From positions 37,499,389 to 37,563,388 of the forward strand of contig CM034240.1 of assembly GCA_019916065.1 (NCBI GenBank): 64,000 bases of DNA. Reading direction: 5' to 3'. This stretch comes from Vitellaria paradoxa. Taxonomy: Eukaryota > Streptophyta > Magnoliopsida > Ericales > Sapotaceae. Made by a program: the position numbers and the translations under genes. Below the pieces are notes generated by a model. The model was not told where the DNA came from, searched no databases, and saw nothing but the letters and a program-made list of their open reading frames with translations. Below, in pieces: positions 1 to 10,539 of the stretch; the first letter of the stretch is position 1; the number at the start of each line of letters is the position of its first letter.

Positions 1-1551
1 AAATAATGTGTTTAAAAGTTATGAAAAATAGTAATAAAATAAAATTTTGATAAAAAAATCATATAAACAAATAAAAAGACAAGTCAAAATAAAAATGACT
101 CATCTATTTGTTATTAAGCTACACCTAGAACTTTCATAAGATAAAATATTCATATCATTTTCGTCGCAAAAAGTTATCCATGTAAGGGTTGATACGGTTA
201 AGTAAATTTTATCTAAAATTTAAAGTGAAACAAAAATATTTTAAAATTTTTAGTATAATACAAAATACATTTATTATTTAAAAATAATTCTTTTAGTCAT
301 TTAAGAGACAAGTATTATATTATTATTTTACAACTAATAATCATAACTGTTTAGATTATAATTTGAGACAACTATTATATAACTAATTCGGAACTAACAA
401 TCATTAAATAAATTTTCTAATTGTATAAGTTATTTTTAGAAATAAAGATGTGGGAGAATATTCTATCATAATTGGTACAAATAAAAAGAAGTAAAGTCTA
501 GTTAAATTAATTATGTTAATAAATATGTATTATTTCTACAAATTAAGATAAGTTTTAAAAGTATTTCAAATTAAAATAAGAATTGAAATTAAAGAGATAA
601 TAAATTTAAATTAATTAAATATATATATGTATATATTTAATTTAAGGCCTCCTTATTGGATAGGATTTTATGCGACTGTCTAAGGCCCCGTTTAGAGTAA
701 GAAAAAACAAGATAAATTGAGATAAAATGTGGTTTGAGATTAATTTTGGCGCTGGTTTTTTTTTTTTTTTTGAAAAGTTACAAACCGTAAGAATGGTTGT
801 CTAAATCCGTTCCCACGAATTCAAAAAAATTCACAAAAAAATAGCGACAATGGTACTCGTTTGAAAGTTTTCGACACGAAAAATATGATTGTATAAAAAA
901 TTTACACATTCAGTTAACCTATTTTCAGATTTTTTTTATTTTTTTAGCGAAATATTAAAATTTTTTAAAATTAGTAATAGCGAAAAAATTAGAGATATGG
1001 AGTTATTGGAGATTTATAAAATTTTTTAAAATTTTATTTTATACCAAACAGCTCCTAAGTTGTCTACTAGCCTATTTTTGTCCCACCCTTGACACTAGCT
1101 CGCTTTGTCGGCCTCCTGTTAAGCGTTTTATGTCCCCTAACGAGAATTCTTAGTATGGTACTGACGTACAAATAAACGACCAATAATTGTTCATCAACTA
1201 TTGGAGCACTATTTGTCAAAAACCTCATTTACTTTGTAAAGGAATTAAATTTTAAAATAAAATTGAACTCGTTTAATTAATTGACTAAAGTCGTACAAGT
1301 TCAATTTCAACCTGTATAAAGTCGACTCCATTTATTTACAATAAAAGTAATTATTATAATATATTTTAAAAATTTTGGATTATAAAAATTTTAACCCGAT
1401 TCATAATTGTTCCGAGTGTTATTATTCAAATCTCATGCACATTTTTATTAGGGTTGAGGTGAAGGAAATAAATTGTCACCCTTAATTTACCTGCCAAAAT
1501 ATATTTTTAGTATAATAAAATTCTTTAACTTAGTAGATACTTAAGGTGTTT
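1..1551. other. AT-rich intergenic DNA, no gene
   Basis: No open frame with coding character was found on either strand. The stretch is dominated by A/T runs. Around 683-1060 there is a segment that starts CCCCGTTTAGAGTAAG and carries a GATAAAATGTGGTTTGAGAT phrase. It resembles the MITE-like repeats listed elsewhere in this window, but its ends are unclear. Confidence 0.6.
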
Positions 1552-1860
1552 TTAGAGTGGTAAAAAGTGAGATAAAATATGATTTGGGGAACTTTTTTAC
1601 GTTTGGTGCACACATCTTAAACTGTATTTTTTAGATATGAATAATAAGATTATCATTCTGACAGATTAGAGTTCTGTTTAGACGAATTTAAAATTTCATA
1701 TCAGTTATGACTTTTTTTGCACTATAATCCGTGAAAACGTTTTCTATAATCTGTTTACACGATAGTTAGCTGTGCGAATTCGTCGGAATGGATTCTACAA
1801 TCCGTCGGAACAGTTTCAAGAAAATCCAAAAAAAAAAGTCAAAGTGAGTGTTATTCAGTA
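1552..1860 (+). repeat. MITE-like repeat, same family as 8,704-9,334
   Basis: The block begins GTGTTTTTAGAGTGGTAAAA and contains ATATGATTTGGGGAACTTTT followed by a TTTGGTGCACACATCTTAAA phrase. Near-matching phrases in the same order occur at 8,745-8,820. In opposite orientation they occur near 22,440-22,535, 26,650-26,745 and 53,630-53,730. No protein is encoded. It is best read as a degraded member of a short non-autonomous DNA transposon family. The ends given are approximate. Confidence 0.45.
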
Positions 1861-1861
1861 G

Positions 1862-1970
1862 AGCGTGGTATGTAACTCAGTGGTTAAGAGTCTCTCCTAT
1901 CCGCTCATTATTTGAATTCGAGTCTTCTCCCTCCCCCTTATAAAAAAAAAAAGAAAGTTTACCTTTAAAA
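1862..1970 (+). repeat. tRNA-derived SINE-like fragment
   Basis: A segment resembling an internal RNA polymerase III promoter is visible. An A-box-like TAACTCAGTGGTTAAGAG is followed about 45 bases later by a B-box-like GAATTCGAGTC and then by A-rich tracts. The spacing and A-rich tail fit a tRNA-derived SINE. It does not fold into a complete tRNA by eye, so a functional tRNA gene is not claimed. Confidence 0.4.
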
Positions 1971-2427
1971 AAAAAAAAGGTGTTATTCAGTAGTTTAGGA
2001 GTCCATGGTGAGTTTGTATATTTAATTGATTAGTGAGCTTGTATATTTAATTGTTGCTTGATACAACTATAAATACATGCACTGGATTGTAAATGAATAG
2101 AGTTATTTATGAGGAAAATCGTTCTACGCGAAGTGTTGGAATCCAATTACTTATACAGAAAAAATTATTACAGAGAATATAAAATTGAACAGGTTAATAT
2201 TTAATTTACACCCAATTAAAAAGATACATAAATATACATTAGTTGTTGAAATATTGAGTTGAAATATTTAAAAATATTTGTAGCAGAAAAATTGAGAGGG
2301 GAGAAATATGTCAATTAATCAATAAAATTTTGTAATTTGCACTAGTTACGAACGGATCTACATGATGATAATAAGGAGTCATGACCTCCTAAATTAAAAA
2401 AAAAAAATTGTATATATAGTGTATTTG

Positions 2428-2430
<3 letters not shown>

Positions 2431-2477
<47 letters not shown>
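2431..2477. repeat. (TA)n microsatellite
   Basis: An uninterrupted TA dinucleotide run of about 45 bases lies in non-coding AT-rich DNA. Confidence 0.95.
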
Positions 2478-2479
<2 letters not shown>

Positions 2480-4078
2480 AATATAACCACCCCAACTCTT
2501 TTACTTTAAATTATTAATAAGGTATGGAATTTGATTGACTATTATAAGATACAGAACTTGACTCTTGAGTTGGACCATTAATAAAAAATGTGAGACTTAC
2601 TCTTAAGTTGAGTTATTAATAGTCTAACTTAGAATATTTTTTAAGTAGCTTTGTGAATGGGATTTATATATTTGTTTAATTTTTTTAACTTGTGACATTT
2701 GATTATATTTTTTAGGTTAAAAGAAAATAAACAAATTTATAAAAATTGGTTCCTTCCTACTAAAATTTAGGTCCCATTCCTATCACCAATGTAATATAAG
2801 AAGTACTTTCTCTTTGGAAGTTGGAACACTGATAGCATTGAAAATAATTAATTATTCTCAGTAAAGATTCGATTGAGTCTATTTGCATTTCACAAATAAT
2901 CTTTTGCACTTTACTTTATTCTTTTCATTATGTAAAATTACAAAACTCACCCTATTTTGTTAGCTATTCCTATGTACAACTTGAAATAATATAGTTGCCC
3001 TTCAAAAAAAATATTTATAAATTTGAACAAATACCCTTAGACCTATAAAAGAATAAAATATTATATTAAATGCTAAAATAAAAATTTTATTTATATTTAT
3101 ATTTTTTTAACAATCGTATAAAAATAATTTTTATTTTATTTCATAATTAAATCAAATAAGAAAAACTAATTTCTTTCATTTCTTCTATTTATAAACTTTT
3201 GTTATTTTAATTTTTGTCATTATCCCCAAGCATTTAGTAAGATTACATATGATCCTTTCAATTTCCATAATTTAGTAATATATTTTAAAAATATTGTGAT
3301 GAAATAAAATGTGAGAAAAAATACAAATGTGATAAATGTTCAAATAAAGAAATTATTAAAAATTTGTAAAATATATATAGATAATTCAAGATGATAAGAA
3401 ATGACAAAAGTTTATAAATAAATTGAAACAAAATAAGTTATTTGCTTATTTGATTTAGCTATAAAATAATTTATAATTTATTTTTATATGATTTGATAAA
3501 AATATAAATAAAAATAAAATTTATTTCAATCTTTCAAAATATTTTTTCTTAGATAAACTCTACAAACATGAAAAGAAGACAACTTGTAAATTTAAATTTC
3601 TAATTTTTCTTTCCTAAATTCAAAATAGAATTATTGATTTTTTTTCTTACGATTTATGTATAGAAAAAATAAAACTACCAAAAAAATCTATTTAAGAAAA
3701 TGAACAAACTAAAAAATTAACTTTTAATCATACAGACAAATTTATCAAATAAACCATAAATATCTTTTTTTTGAAAATATAATTTGAACTTTTAGTAATA
3801 ACAAATATTTTTTTTAAAAAATTTGGAATTAAAATTTTTTATCATAATAAGGTAATGCATGTAATAACAAATATTTTCTAAAAAAATCTAGAATTAAAAA
3901 TTTTTATTATAATAAGGTAATTCATTTACATAAGTGATTTTTTCTTCAAAAATAATTGGATTGTAATTGTTGGCCCACTTATCAAAATATTTTAAAAAAT
4001 GGCAAGTTGTCTTATGTATATGTTTTTTAAAAAATAATTTTTATTATAAAATAAAGGCATTTATAATATTGTAATTAT
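2478..4078. other. AT-rich intergenic DNA, no gene
   Basis: No coding region or structured RNA was recognised. A short repeated phrase, ATAATAAGGTAAT, occurs at about 3,845 and 3,910, each time beside a TATTTTTTAAAAAA-like stretch, indicating a small imperfect local duplication. Confidence 0.5.
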
Positions 4079-4227
4079 GGGAGTGTTTGGAAGTTAAAAA
4101 AAAAACTCAACTTTTGAGGTTGATATGATATAGAAATGATAGGTGGTAAATTTTGATTGGAGGAATTTGAAACTTTTGAAGTTTTTTGAGTTTTTTTAAG
4201 GTTTTTTTTTTGCTTTCAAATGGGCTC
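4079..4227. repeat. Candidate short MITE with terminal inverted repeats
   Basis: The left end GGGAGTGTTTGGAAG and the reverse complement of the right end, GAGCCCATTTGAAAG, resemble each other, and each is followed by an A-run. The roughly 150-bp block is non-coding. No clear target duplication is visible, so the element call rests on the imperfect inverted ends only. Confidence 0.35.
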
Positions 4228-5196
4228 TATGTCTTTGATTGAGTTTTTATATAACAACTTTTTTGACATTACAATTATGTATATGTAAAAAGAAATATGA
4301 GAAATTGGGTAATTTTAATTAACAAAAACTTAAAGTGGATTACTAAAAATTATTTGTAGAGTGCAAATAAGCTCACGTTGCTTCTTCTTATGTTAAATTC
4401 CAAGAATGGCCATAATATTAAATTAGTGGATTTAGGTATCATACCAAAATAAATTTTAATCATTTAGATTGAATCATGGCATAAAATAAATGGCAAAATA
4501 AAAAATAAACAATTCTATGTAACATAATATGCCATAATATTAATTTTTGCATAAAAATTAATAATTCGGACTCACAAATTAGATTTCATCTCTAGTGAAT
4601 GAATTTATCAGTGAATATGACTAAATTTACTAATCAATGTGACATAATTTATCCTAAAAACATCACCATCGAATTTACCATTCAATCTGATAGTTTTTAG
4701 CATTAAATGTGAACAAATTTACATTTTTTTTATTAAACTATGCATTTTGGTATGGTATTTAAAACCATTAATTTGGTATCATAGAATTTCTCCACCACGA
4801 GTAATATTACACAATTATAAAAATCAATTAGAAAAAAAATAACTAGAACGAGATAATAACACTTATAAGTTTATCATTTAAAAATGAGGAAGTTATTAAA
4901 ATTTATTTTAATTAAAACCCTACCATTAGGGCATTACCAAGTCATAATATCACAAATGTGTAAACATAATTATGATAAAAAAAATAATTTTCCTTATGTT
5001 TATATGAAATTGGAATTTTAGGGCTTTGGAAGGGAGTGTAATTGATCCCATCCATTCCTTTTCTTTTTCTAAGTTTTTGGCCTTCGTTAAAATCAAGTAA
5101 TAAGAGTGATTCCATCGGACTTTCCACAAGCGTGAAACAGACCCAGCTAAAGGGAAAATGACTAGTCACCTGTGGTGGTTGAACTGTCATCCCAAG

Positions 5197-5425
5197 CAGT
5201 GGTGAATTCAAGATTTTATTTTATTAGGGTCAAAAATTGACAAGTAAAAATAATGTTGCTGTCATAGAAAAAAGATAAAATTTATAAATTATTTAAGATA
5301 TTAGGATAATCTATTTTAAAAAATATATTTTATGAAAATAAAATTATAAAAATACCTAAAAATTATAAAAATTTTATTTTTAATGGGATCAATTGATCCC
5401 TTACCCCCATTTGCATCGGCCGCTG
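5197..5425. repeat. Candidate MITE-like element, 229 bp
   Basis: The left end CAGTGGTGAATTCAA and the reverse complement of the right end, CAGCGGCCGATGCAA, form an imperfect inverted repeat around an AT-rich core. The core includes a short inverted GATCAATTGATCCC motif near the right end. No protein is encoded and no target duplication was identified. Confidence 0.4.
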
Positions 5426-6267
5426 GTCCTAACCATCCATCAATTTATACATTAATCTTGATAAGGAGAGGATGAGAAGTTGTAAAGGACCAATTTGCCT
5501 GGGCCACAATAGGGTTAGCCCAATATGTGACAACTGACCCGTCTACATTTCACTTGGCCACGGACAGAAGGTCATAAAATTCAGCTGGTTTAATCCTTGA
5601 AGTGGTCCATCAAATTGTACTTTCAATTCTTACAAACTTTTATAAATTTTTATCAACTTTTCATCATTTTCATTTTTCGTTTATTTTGAAACTTTAAATT
5701 TTACAAATTTTTGTTTATGTATATAAATTTCTGTCATATTTTTATCAATTTTTATCAATTTTTTGATAATTTTTTTAATCAAAACCGTTCAAACAGATAA
5801 GTGAGACGTGAGACTTTGTTCAAATAGTCTAGTCAGAATTTTTGGATTGTGCCTACTAAATACCAAAAATGATTGACAACTTCACTTGTTTTATTTTTTG
5901 GCTTCCAAACATACCCTAAGTTTTCCCAAAATATATATATATATATATATGCCATGTTTGTTTCAAGTTAGACCACTTTTGTCTAAAAACTTTAATTTCA
6001 CAAGAAAAAAAAATTACAAGTTCACTGTGAAAATAGAAATAAAAATAATAAATAAACAGATAAGGGTATTAGTGATTTACAGCTCTAGATGCACGTCAGT
6101 AAAATTACTTTACTGAAATCTATCAAAATTTTGAAACAGGCTTGACTCTGGAGTTTGACTCCTTGGTTGAGACTGCCCTTGGGAAGGAACATTTATAATT
6201 CTTTTTTTTTTTTTTTTTTTCAAGTTGCTAGTTTTTTAGTATTTTTATTCATTTAGCACATTTGACT
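5426..6267. other. Intergenic DNA, no gene
   Basis: No coding sequence was recognised. The stretch contains a TA microsatellite near 5,931-5,950 and a T-run near 6,206-6,221. Small open frames here are AT-repeat chance frames. Confidence 0.5.
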
Positions 6268-6465
6268 TTTATGATTTAAACAAAATCTTAAAAACAAAAT
6301 TGATTAGTTTAAAAAATAAAAAACTAAAAAGCTAAAATTACCAAAATTTGAAAAGTCGGATGGGTTTGATGAAGACCAACTTTGTTCAATTTACCCTTAA
6401 GCTAATTAGGTTTTTTTTTTTTTATTTTATTTTAAGAGTTAGTTAAGTATTTAAAAATTGAACCC

Positions 6466-6619
6466 TGATAGTAAGCTCAAGAGATAATACCTTAAGTTTA
6501 TTCTCTAAAGGTCACTAATTTGACTCTTCTCGGAGTTATTGGAGGGTTTATCCGGTCGTTAACTTCAAAATTCCAAAAATTAATTTGGTTTGTACACTCT
6601 GAGTTACAATAAAAAAAAA
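6466..6619 (+). repeat. SINE family member (tRNA-derived, terminal CTCTGAGTT)
   Basis: The segment has an A-box-like GTAAGCTCAAGAGATAAT, a B-box-like AATTTGACTCTTCT and a conserved 3' region (ATCCGGTCGTTAAC, then TACACTCTGAGTTACAAT and an A-run). Related copies are at 23,226-23,380, 28,714-28,862 and, in opposite orientation, 35,588-35,715. The first two are paralogous through the segmental duplication; the others sit in unrelated flanks, which supports independent retroposition. Confidence 0.5.
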
Positions 6620-6769
6620 GTATTAAAAAATTGAAGTATTTTCTAAAATAATTTCTCAATCCTTTTAATCTTGGCCTTAAAATACCTAATTATCCTTACC
6701 TTATAAACTAAAAATCAAATATAGCATTATACTAAAATAAAACTGGTTCATAAAATAATAAATAACCTG

Positions 6770-6860
6770 ATTAGTCTAAGGATAAAATTGGGTAAGGTTG
6801 ATCTTCATAATTTGCCTCTTCTTGAAAATGGACCTTGTCCCCAAGGTTCAATTGATTTGA
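6770..6860 (-). pseudogene. Possible remnant of a retrotransposon pol C-terminus
   Basis: Read on the minus strand, the segment around CCTTGGGGACAAGGTCC encodes a short stretch resembling LNLGDKVHFQEEAN. Such L-x-D-K-V-x-F phrases are common just before the end of plant Ty3/gypsy pol ORFs. It is only a few dozen residues long with stops nearby. The paralogous copy lies near 23,540-23,610. No LTRs could be delimited, so this is a tentative call. Confidence 0.3.
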
Positions 6861-8495
6861 TGTGACGACTTTTTATCCCTTTACGCTCGATCTCATAATA
6901 TAAGCTTCTGGTTGCCAAAACATTCACAATCAATCATAGATGTTGTTCAATACAATTGGACCTCCTCCGAATTCTTAATGGACACAGCTTGAAGATTGGC
7001 ATCTAAGTTTCTCCGTCTTCTCTCCATGGTTAGACTTTAAACTAATCATGTAATATTAGTTTCATATAGAGCGGACCATTCAATGAAAGCATGGAAGTCA
7101 AGATTCAAGGGAGTAGAAAAATCACCCTAGGCACCAGCGTGAAACAAAAACTCTACAAATTTGTGACCTACGCTCAAATATTTTAATATTTTGTTAGTAC
7201 AAAAAATATTAAGGACAAATGACATCGCCCCGAACATACATGTGTCAAATAAGAAAATATTCGACATTAGTTTGACTCAATCCCCAACCACAGCAATTGA
7301 GTCCCACAATAGAAGGTATAAATATTGGTTTAATTCTAACCATTAATACTGTTTAGTAATAAATTTGATTCATTTATTACTATTATGTTAATTCAGTTAG
7401 TTCTTTATCACACAAATTACAGATATGATGTGACATTCGAACATTTTTTATGGTCACATCTCACTTGCTAACTTAATATCCCACGCGCATTAAATATTAA
7501 GTGATAGGTATTAAATGTAAAGTAAACCGCTGTATATGAATAAGATGTATGAAATCATTACTTTTACAATTATTTTGACTATTGTTTATTCACTCTATCT
7601 TACTATTAGGTATATTCACTATAATTAACTAAACACTTGTATCTTACTTATTACTCCCTTGAGTTTTTTCAGACTTTGTCATTGGAAGATTCTTGGTCTG
7701 GCACTCTCTTCGGCTAGTTTCTCTAATTTCCCTTCCTTTTTCAGGCTCATTTCAGATCATTTGGTTGATGTGATAATTACACGTGGTGATATTTTTTTTT
7801 TATCCCCGCACAACTTTCATTCATTTCTTCAAATATAAACCTGACTTTACATTTATAATCATAGACTACTATGACTTCAAGCTAATTTAAAAATAAAATA
7901 CTTATTAAAAACAATATAACTAATTATCTTGTTAATTAGGAATGAAATAAAGCATTGTATTAAAATAAATTTAAATTTTAAAATAATTAAATAACCTAAT
8001 TAATCTAAAAATAAATTAAACAAGGTTGGTCTTCGTTGGGAACCCTGGGGTGTTTGTTGGGAACCCTGAGGTGTTTGGGACTTTTGGGGTTGGGTGTTTT
8101 TGGACTTGTTTTCCAATTTCCACCTTCCCTTGGGCCTTTGTTACCTTCTGTACCAAGGCCAATGTGGGCCTGTCACTGGGCCCAAGATGGTAGTGGATCC
8201 TGCATCAAATATTTCAACTCTACTCCATAGGGCTTGGTTTGCTAAATCCAAAATAACTCTACTTATTTTTTACTTATCTTATACATATTTGTTTTTTGAA
8301 AAAAAAAATATTTTTTTCTTTTAAATTTATTATAAACATATTGTTTACATTTAAAAATTTACTTAGAATAGAAAATTTTACATACTAGAAAAATTCACGT
8401 ACGAGTGAAATCTAAAAATTTTTTTTTTATTCATATGTGAATTTTTTTTATTATTCTTTTAAAATATGAAAATACATCTAAAAATTAAAAAAATA

Positions 8496-8557
<62 letters not shown>
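8496..8557. repeat. Compound (TA)n(TG)n microsatellite
   Basis: About 24 bases of TA repeats run directly into about 38 bases of TG repeats. In the paralogous position of copy 2 (about 25,277-25,300) only a short, interrupted TA run with ATACAT units is present, so the TG run expanded in copy 1 or was lost in copy 2. Confidence 0.95.
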
Positions 8558-8558
<1 letters not shown>

Positions 8559-8703
8559 GAGGGGGATTCAAAATATATGTTGGGAAAGATCACAACACAT
8601 GGCACCTCTTCACCTTGTGATATGCTAAATTTAGGGAGGAAAATATATCAATTTTTTCATTATTCCTATATTTTAACATGGTGAACATGAAGGACTATGC
8701 TCT

Positions 8704-9334
8704 AGGTCCATTTGGTGCAGTAAAAAATAATAAAAAATAGTAAAAAATATAGTTTGAGAAAATTTTTAGTATTTGGTGCATACATTTCAAATTATATTTT
8801 TTGAAAATGAATAGTAGGATTATCGTTTCAACGGATTGGATTTTTGTTTGGATGGTTTCAAAATTCTGCATCAATCATGACTTATTTGTAGATCAAACCG
8901 GACTGAAATGCCACTGGCGTTAAAACAATTTTACGGTGGTCTTATTTAGACGGAAGTTAGTTGTACCAAACTGTCAAAATAATTTATGGTAGTTTGTTTG
9001 GACGAAAGTTGACAGTGTAAATTGTCGAAATGGTTTCATGCGAATCATTTAAACAGCATTGAACTACTACACGTTATACTTTATCCTTCCATGCCAGCGT
9101 CCAAATGATTTCTATAATTTGTCGGAATGACTCTAGAAAAATTAGTTATAGTGAGTGTCATTCAATAGTTTTAAGAGTTTGTCATGAGAATAGTAAAAAG
9201 AATTTTTGTTATTTAATTAACCGAATTCCAGTTATTATCTTTTTTTAAGAAAGTATTGAACTTTTTTCGAATTTAGAAAAGATAAGAAAGTCTAAAAATA
9301 TAATAGGGGTATTCAGATTTTATTACACCAAGCG
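8704..9334. mobile_element. MITE-like insertion present only in duplication copy 1
   Basis: The block is absent from copy 2, where the flanks read through at about 25,440. Its ends form an imperfect inverted repeat: GGTCCATTTGGTGCAGTAAAA on the left and, reverse complemented, GGGCTCGCTTGGTGTAATAAAA on the right. It encodes no protein. Size, inverted ends and an empty paralogous site support a non-autonomous DNA transposon, possibly Harbinger-like; the target duplication is not clean. Confidence 0.55.
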
Positions 9335-9532
9335 AGCCCTCTGTATAAAAAAGATAAGAAGAAAGAAGGGTATGTTCTAAACTGATACTAGAAACTCTCC
9401 TCCTCTTTTTTTATGATGGAAATTGTTACTGATTTGTACGTCGAAGGGCCCTCAGGTCTCGGTCGACCATTCACTGTTGGTTAAATCTTTAATGTCGTCT
9501 TTCTTGCACTCTTACTCACAGGTCGTGCGAAG

Positions 9533-9537
9533 AAAAT
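9533..9537. repeat. Left target-site duplication AAAAT
   Basis: The five bases AAAAT immediately left of the 5' LTR are repeated directly after the 3' LTR at 21,461-21,465. Five bases is the usual target duplication of Ty3/gypsy integrase. Confidence 0.9.
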
Positions 9538-10442
9538 TGTTGGGCAAAATAATACTTAGATGTACGTGTGCCGAACAAGTGTAGTCCGGTGCCACGTGGC
9601 CCAGTGCCGAGCATATTTGTGTGAGCCACGTAGTCATTCACCGAGCACGTTGCATCGTGACACGTGGCGTCCTGCTGAACAGCTGATTAATGGCACGAGA
9701 GTTCCATGTGAGTGTTATACACGAACATATGTCTTAGGGTTAGTATTCCAAAGGATACCCTGAAACTCAGCACCGATGAATAGTATGTTGCTACGTGATT
9801 ATAGCCGAGGACCTCAATAGCTTGTTTGTTCGGCCCATCCATTGGCGGCTAGTAAATGTTGAACCTAGGACCCACAGCCTTTAAAGAGGGCTCATGACCA
9901 TAAATACACCGTAGTTAAGACTGAACTGGGTATTTATCTCTGAGAAAGTAACTAAGTCAGTTCATCTCGTCACGAGTAGTTGGCGGATGTGACAGGAAGA
10001 CAGTCTGACCCTGAAATTCTGGTTGTGATGCCGTGTTAAGCCACCAGAAGCATTAAATGAAAGACATGGTGTATTAAATGAGAGGTTTGAGACATTAAAT
10101 GAACGGGAAGGGCTTTTAAAGCAAGGATGGAAAAAAGGGACACGGCAGTATGCGTAATGTCAAGTCGCAGGTATGCTTTAATTATTATTCAAGCTACTAT
10201 AAATAGAACATTCTGCTGAACAACAGAGATAAACTGACTATTGCCAACTTAAGCTTTTACTCATTTCTTCTCTGAAAGCTTCATTCTTTGAGCGACTTGC
10301 TGACTTAAGCATCGGAAGGTTTTCCGGCCAGAGACCTCCACTCCGGCCGTAACCTTTCTTTCTGTCTTTGTTCGGCAGGTCGGCGATTGCATTTTCGGTT
10401 GGCGTGGTCAGCAGTTCCGGCGGTATTTTTTACTGCCGAATA
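9538..10442 (+). repeat. 5' LTR
   Basis: The LTR begins TGTTGGGCAAAATAATACTT. It ends CTGCCGAATA, whereas the 3' LTR ends CTGTCGAACA, so the canonical terminal CA has become TA here. A TATA box lies at 10,198. Compared with the 3' LTR it has six extra bases in the TGACTATTGCCAAC stretch near 10,237. The small open frame starting at 9,560 lies within the LTR and is not a gene. Confidence 0.93.
10198..10205 (+). promoter_or_regulatory. TATA box of the 5' LTR
   Basis: TATAAATA sits about 245 bases before the LTR end and is conserved at 21,222-21,229 in the 3' LTR. It is the likely start site region for the genomic RNA. Confidence 0.7.
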
Positions 10443-10444
10443 TT

Positions 10445-10460
10445 TGGCGCCCACCGTGGG
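10445..10460 (+). promoter_or_regulatory. Primer-binding site
   Basis: TGGCGCCCACCGTGGG lies two bases after the 5' LTR. The TGGCGCC start is complementary to a tRNA 3' end carrying CCA. This type of site is common in plant Ty3/gypsy elements; I do not assign the tRNA with certainty. Confidence 0.8.
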
Positions 10461-10539
10461 CCTCGTTGTTTAGCCCAGTATTGTTGTTCATCAGCTTTTT
10501 TCTTGTTTTTTTGTCAAGTTTTTAGTATTCGTCCACATA

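Larger units (their letters stand above)
6268..9537. repeat. Segmental duplication copy 1, left part
   Basis: This segment matches 23,036-25,650 nearly throughout, for example the ATGATTTAAACAAA start, a GGACCTTGTCCCCAAGG motif at 6,831, and the GGGAACCC region near 8,038. It is interrupted at its right edge by the LTR retrotransposon and resumes at 21,466. Neither copy contains a host gene. Copy 1 carries an extra block of about 630 bp at 8,704-9,334 that is missing from copy 2. Confidence 0.85.

Noticed and set aside
1866..1935. Possible tRNA gene
   Set aside because: A- and B-box-like motifs are present but a complete cloverleaf with paired acceptor stem could not be formed by eye; SINE fragment is more likely.
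4942..5211. 89-residue minus-strand frame
   Set aside because: No recognisable domain, and its start overlaps the inverted-repeat element at 5,197.
8466..8684. Small frame across the TA/TG microsatellite
   Set aside because: Val-Cys and Tyr-Ile repeats come from the dinucleotide run.
9560..9763. Open frame repeated at 20,584-20,787
   Set aside because: Both lie at the same place inside the two LTRs; identity comes from the LTR repeat and there is no coding character.
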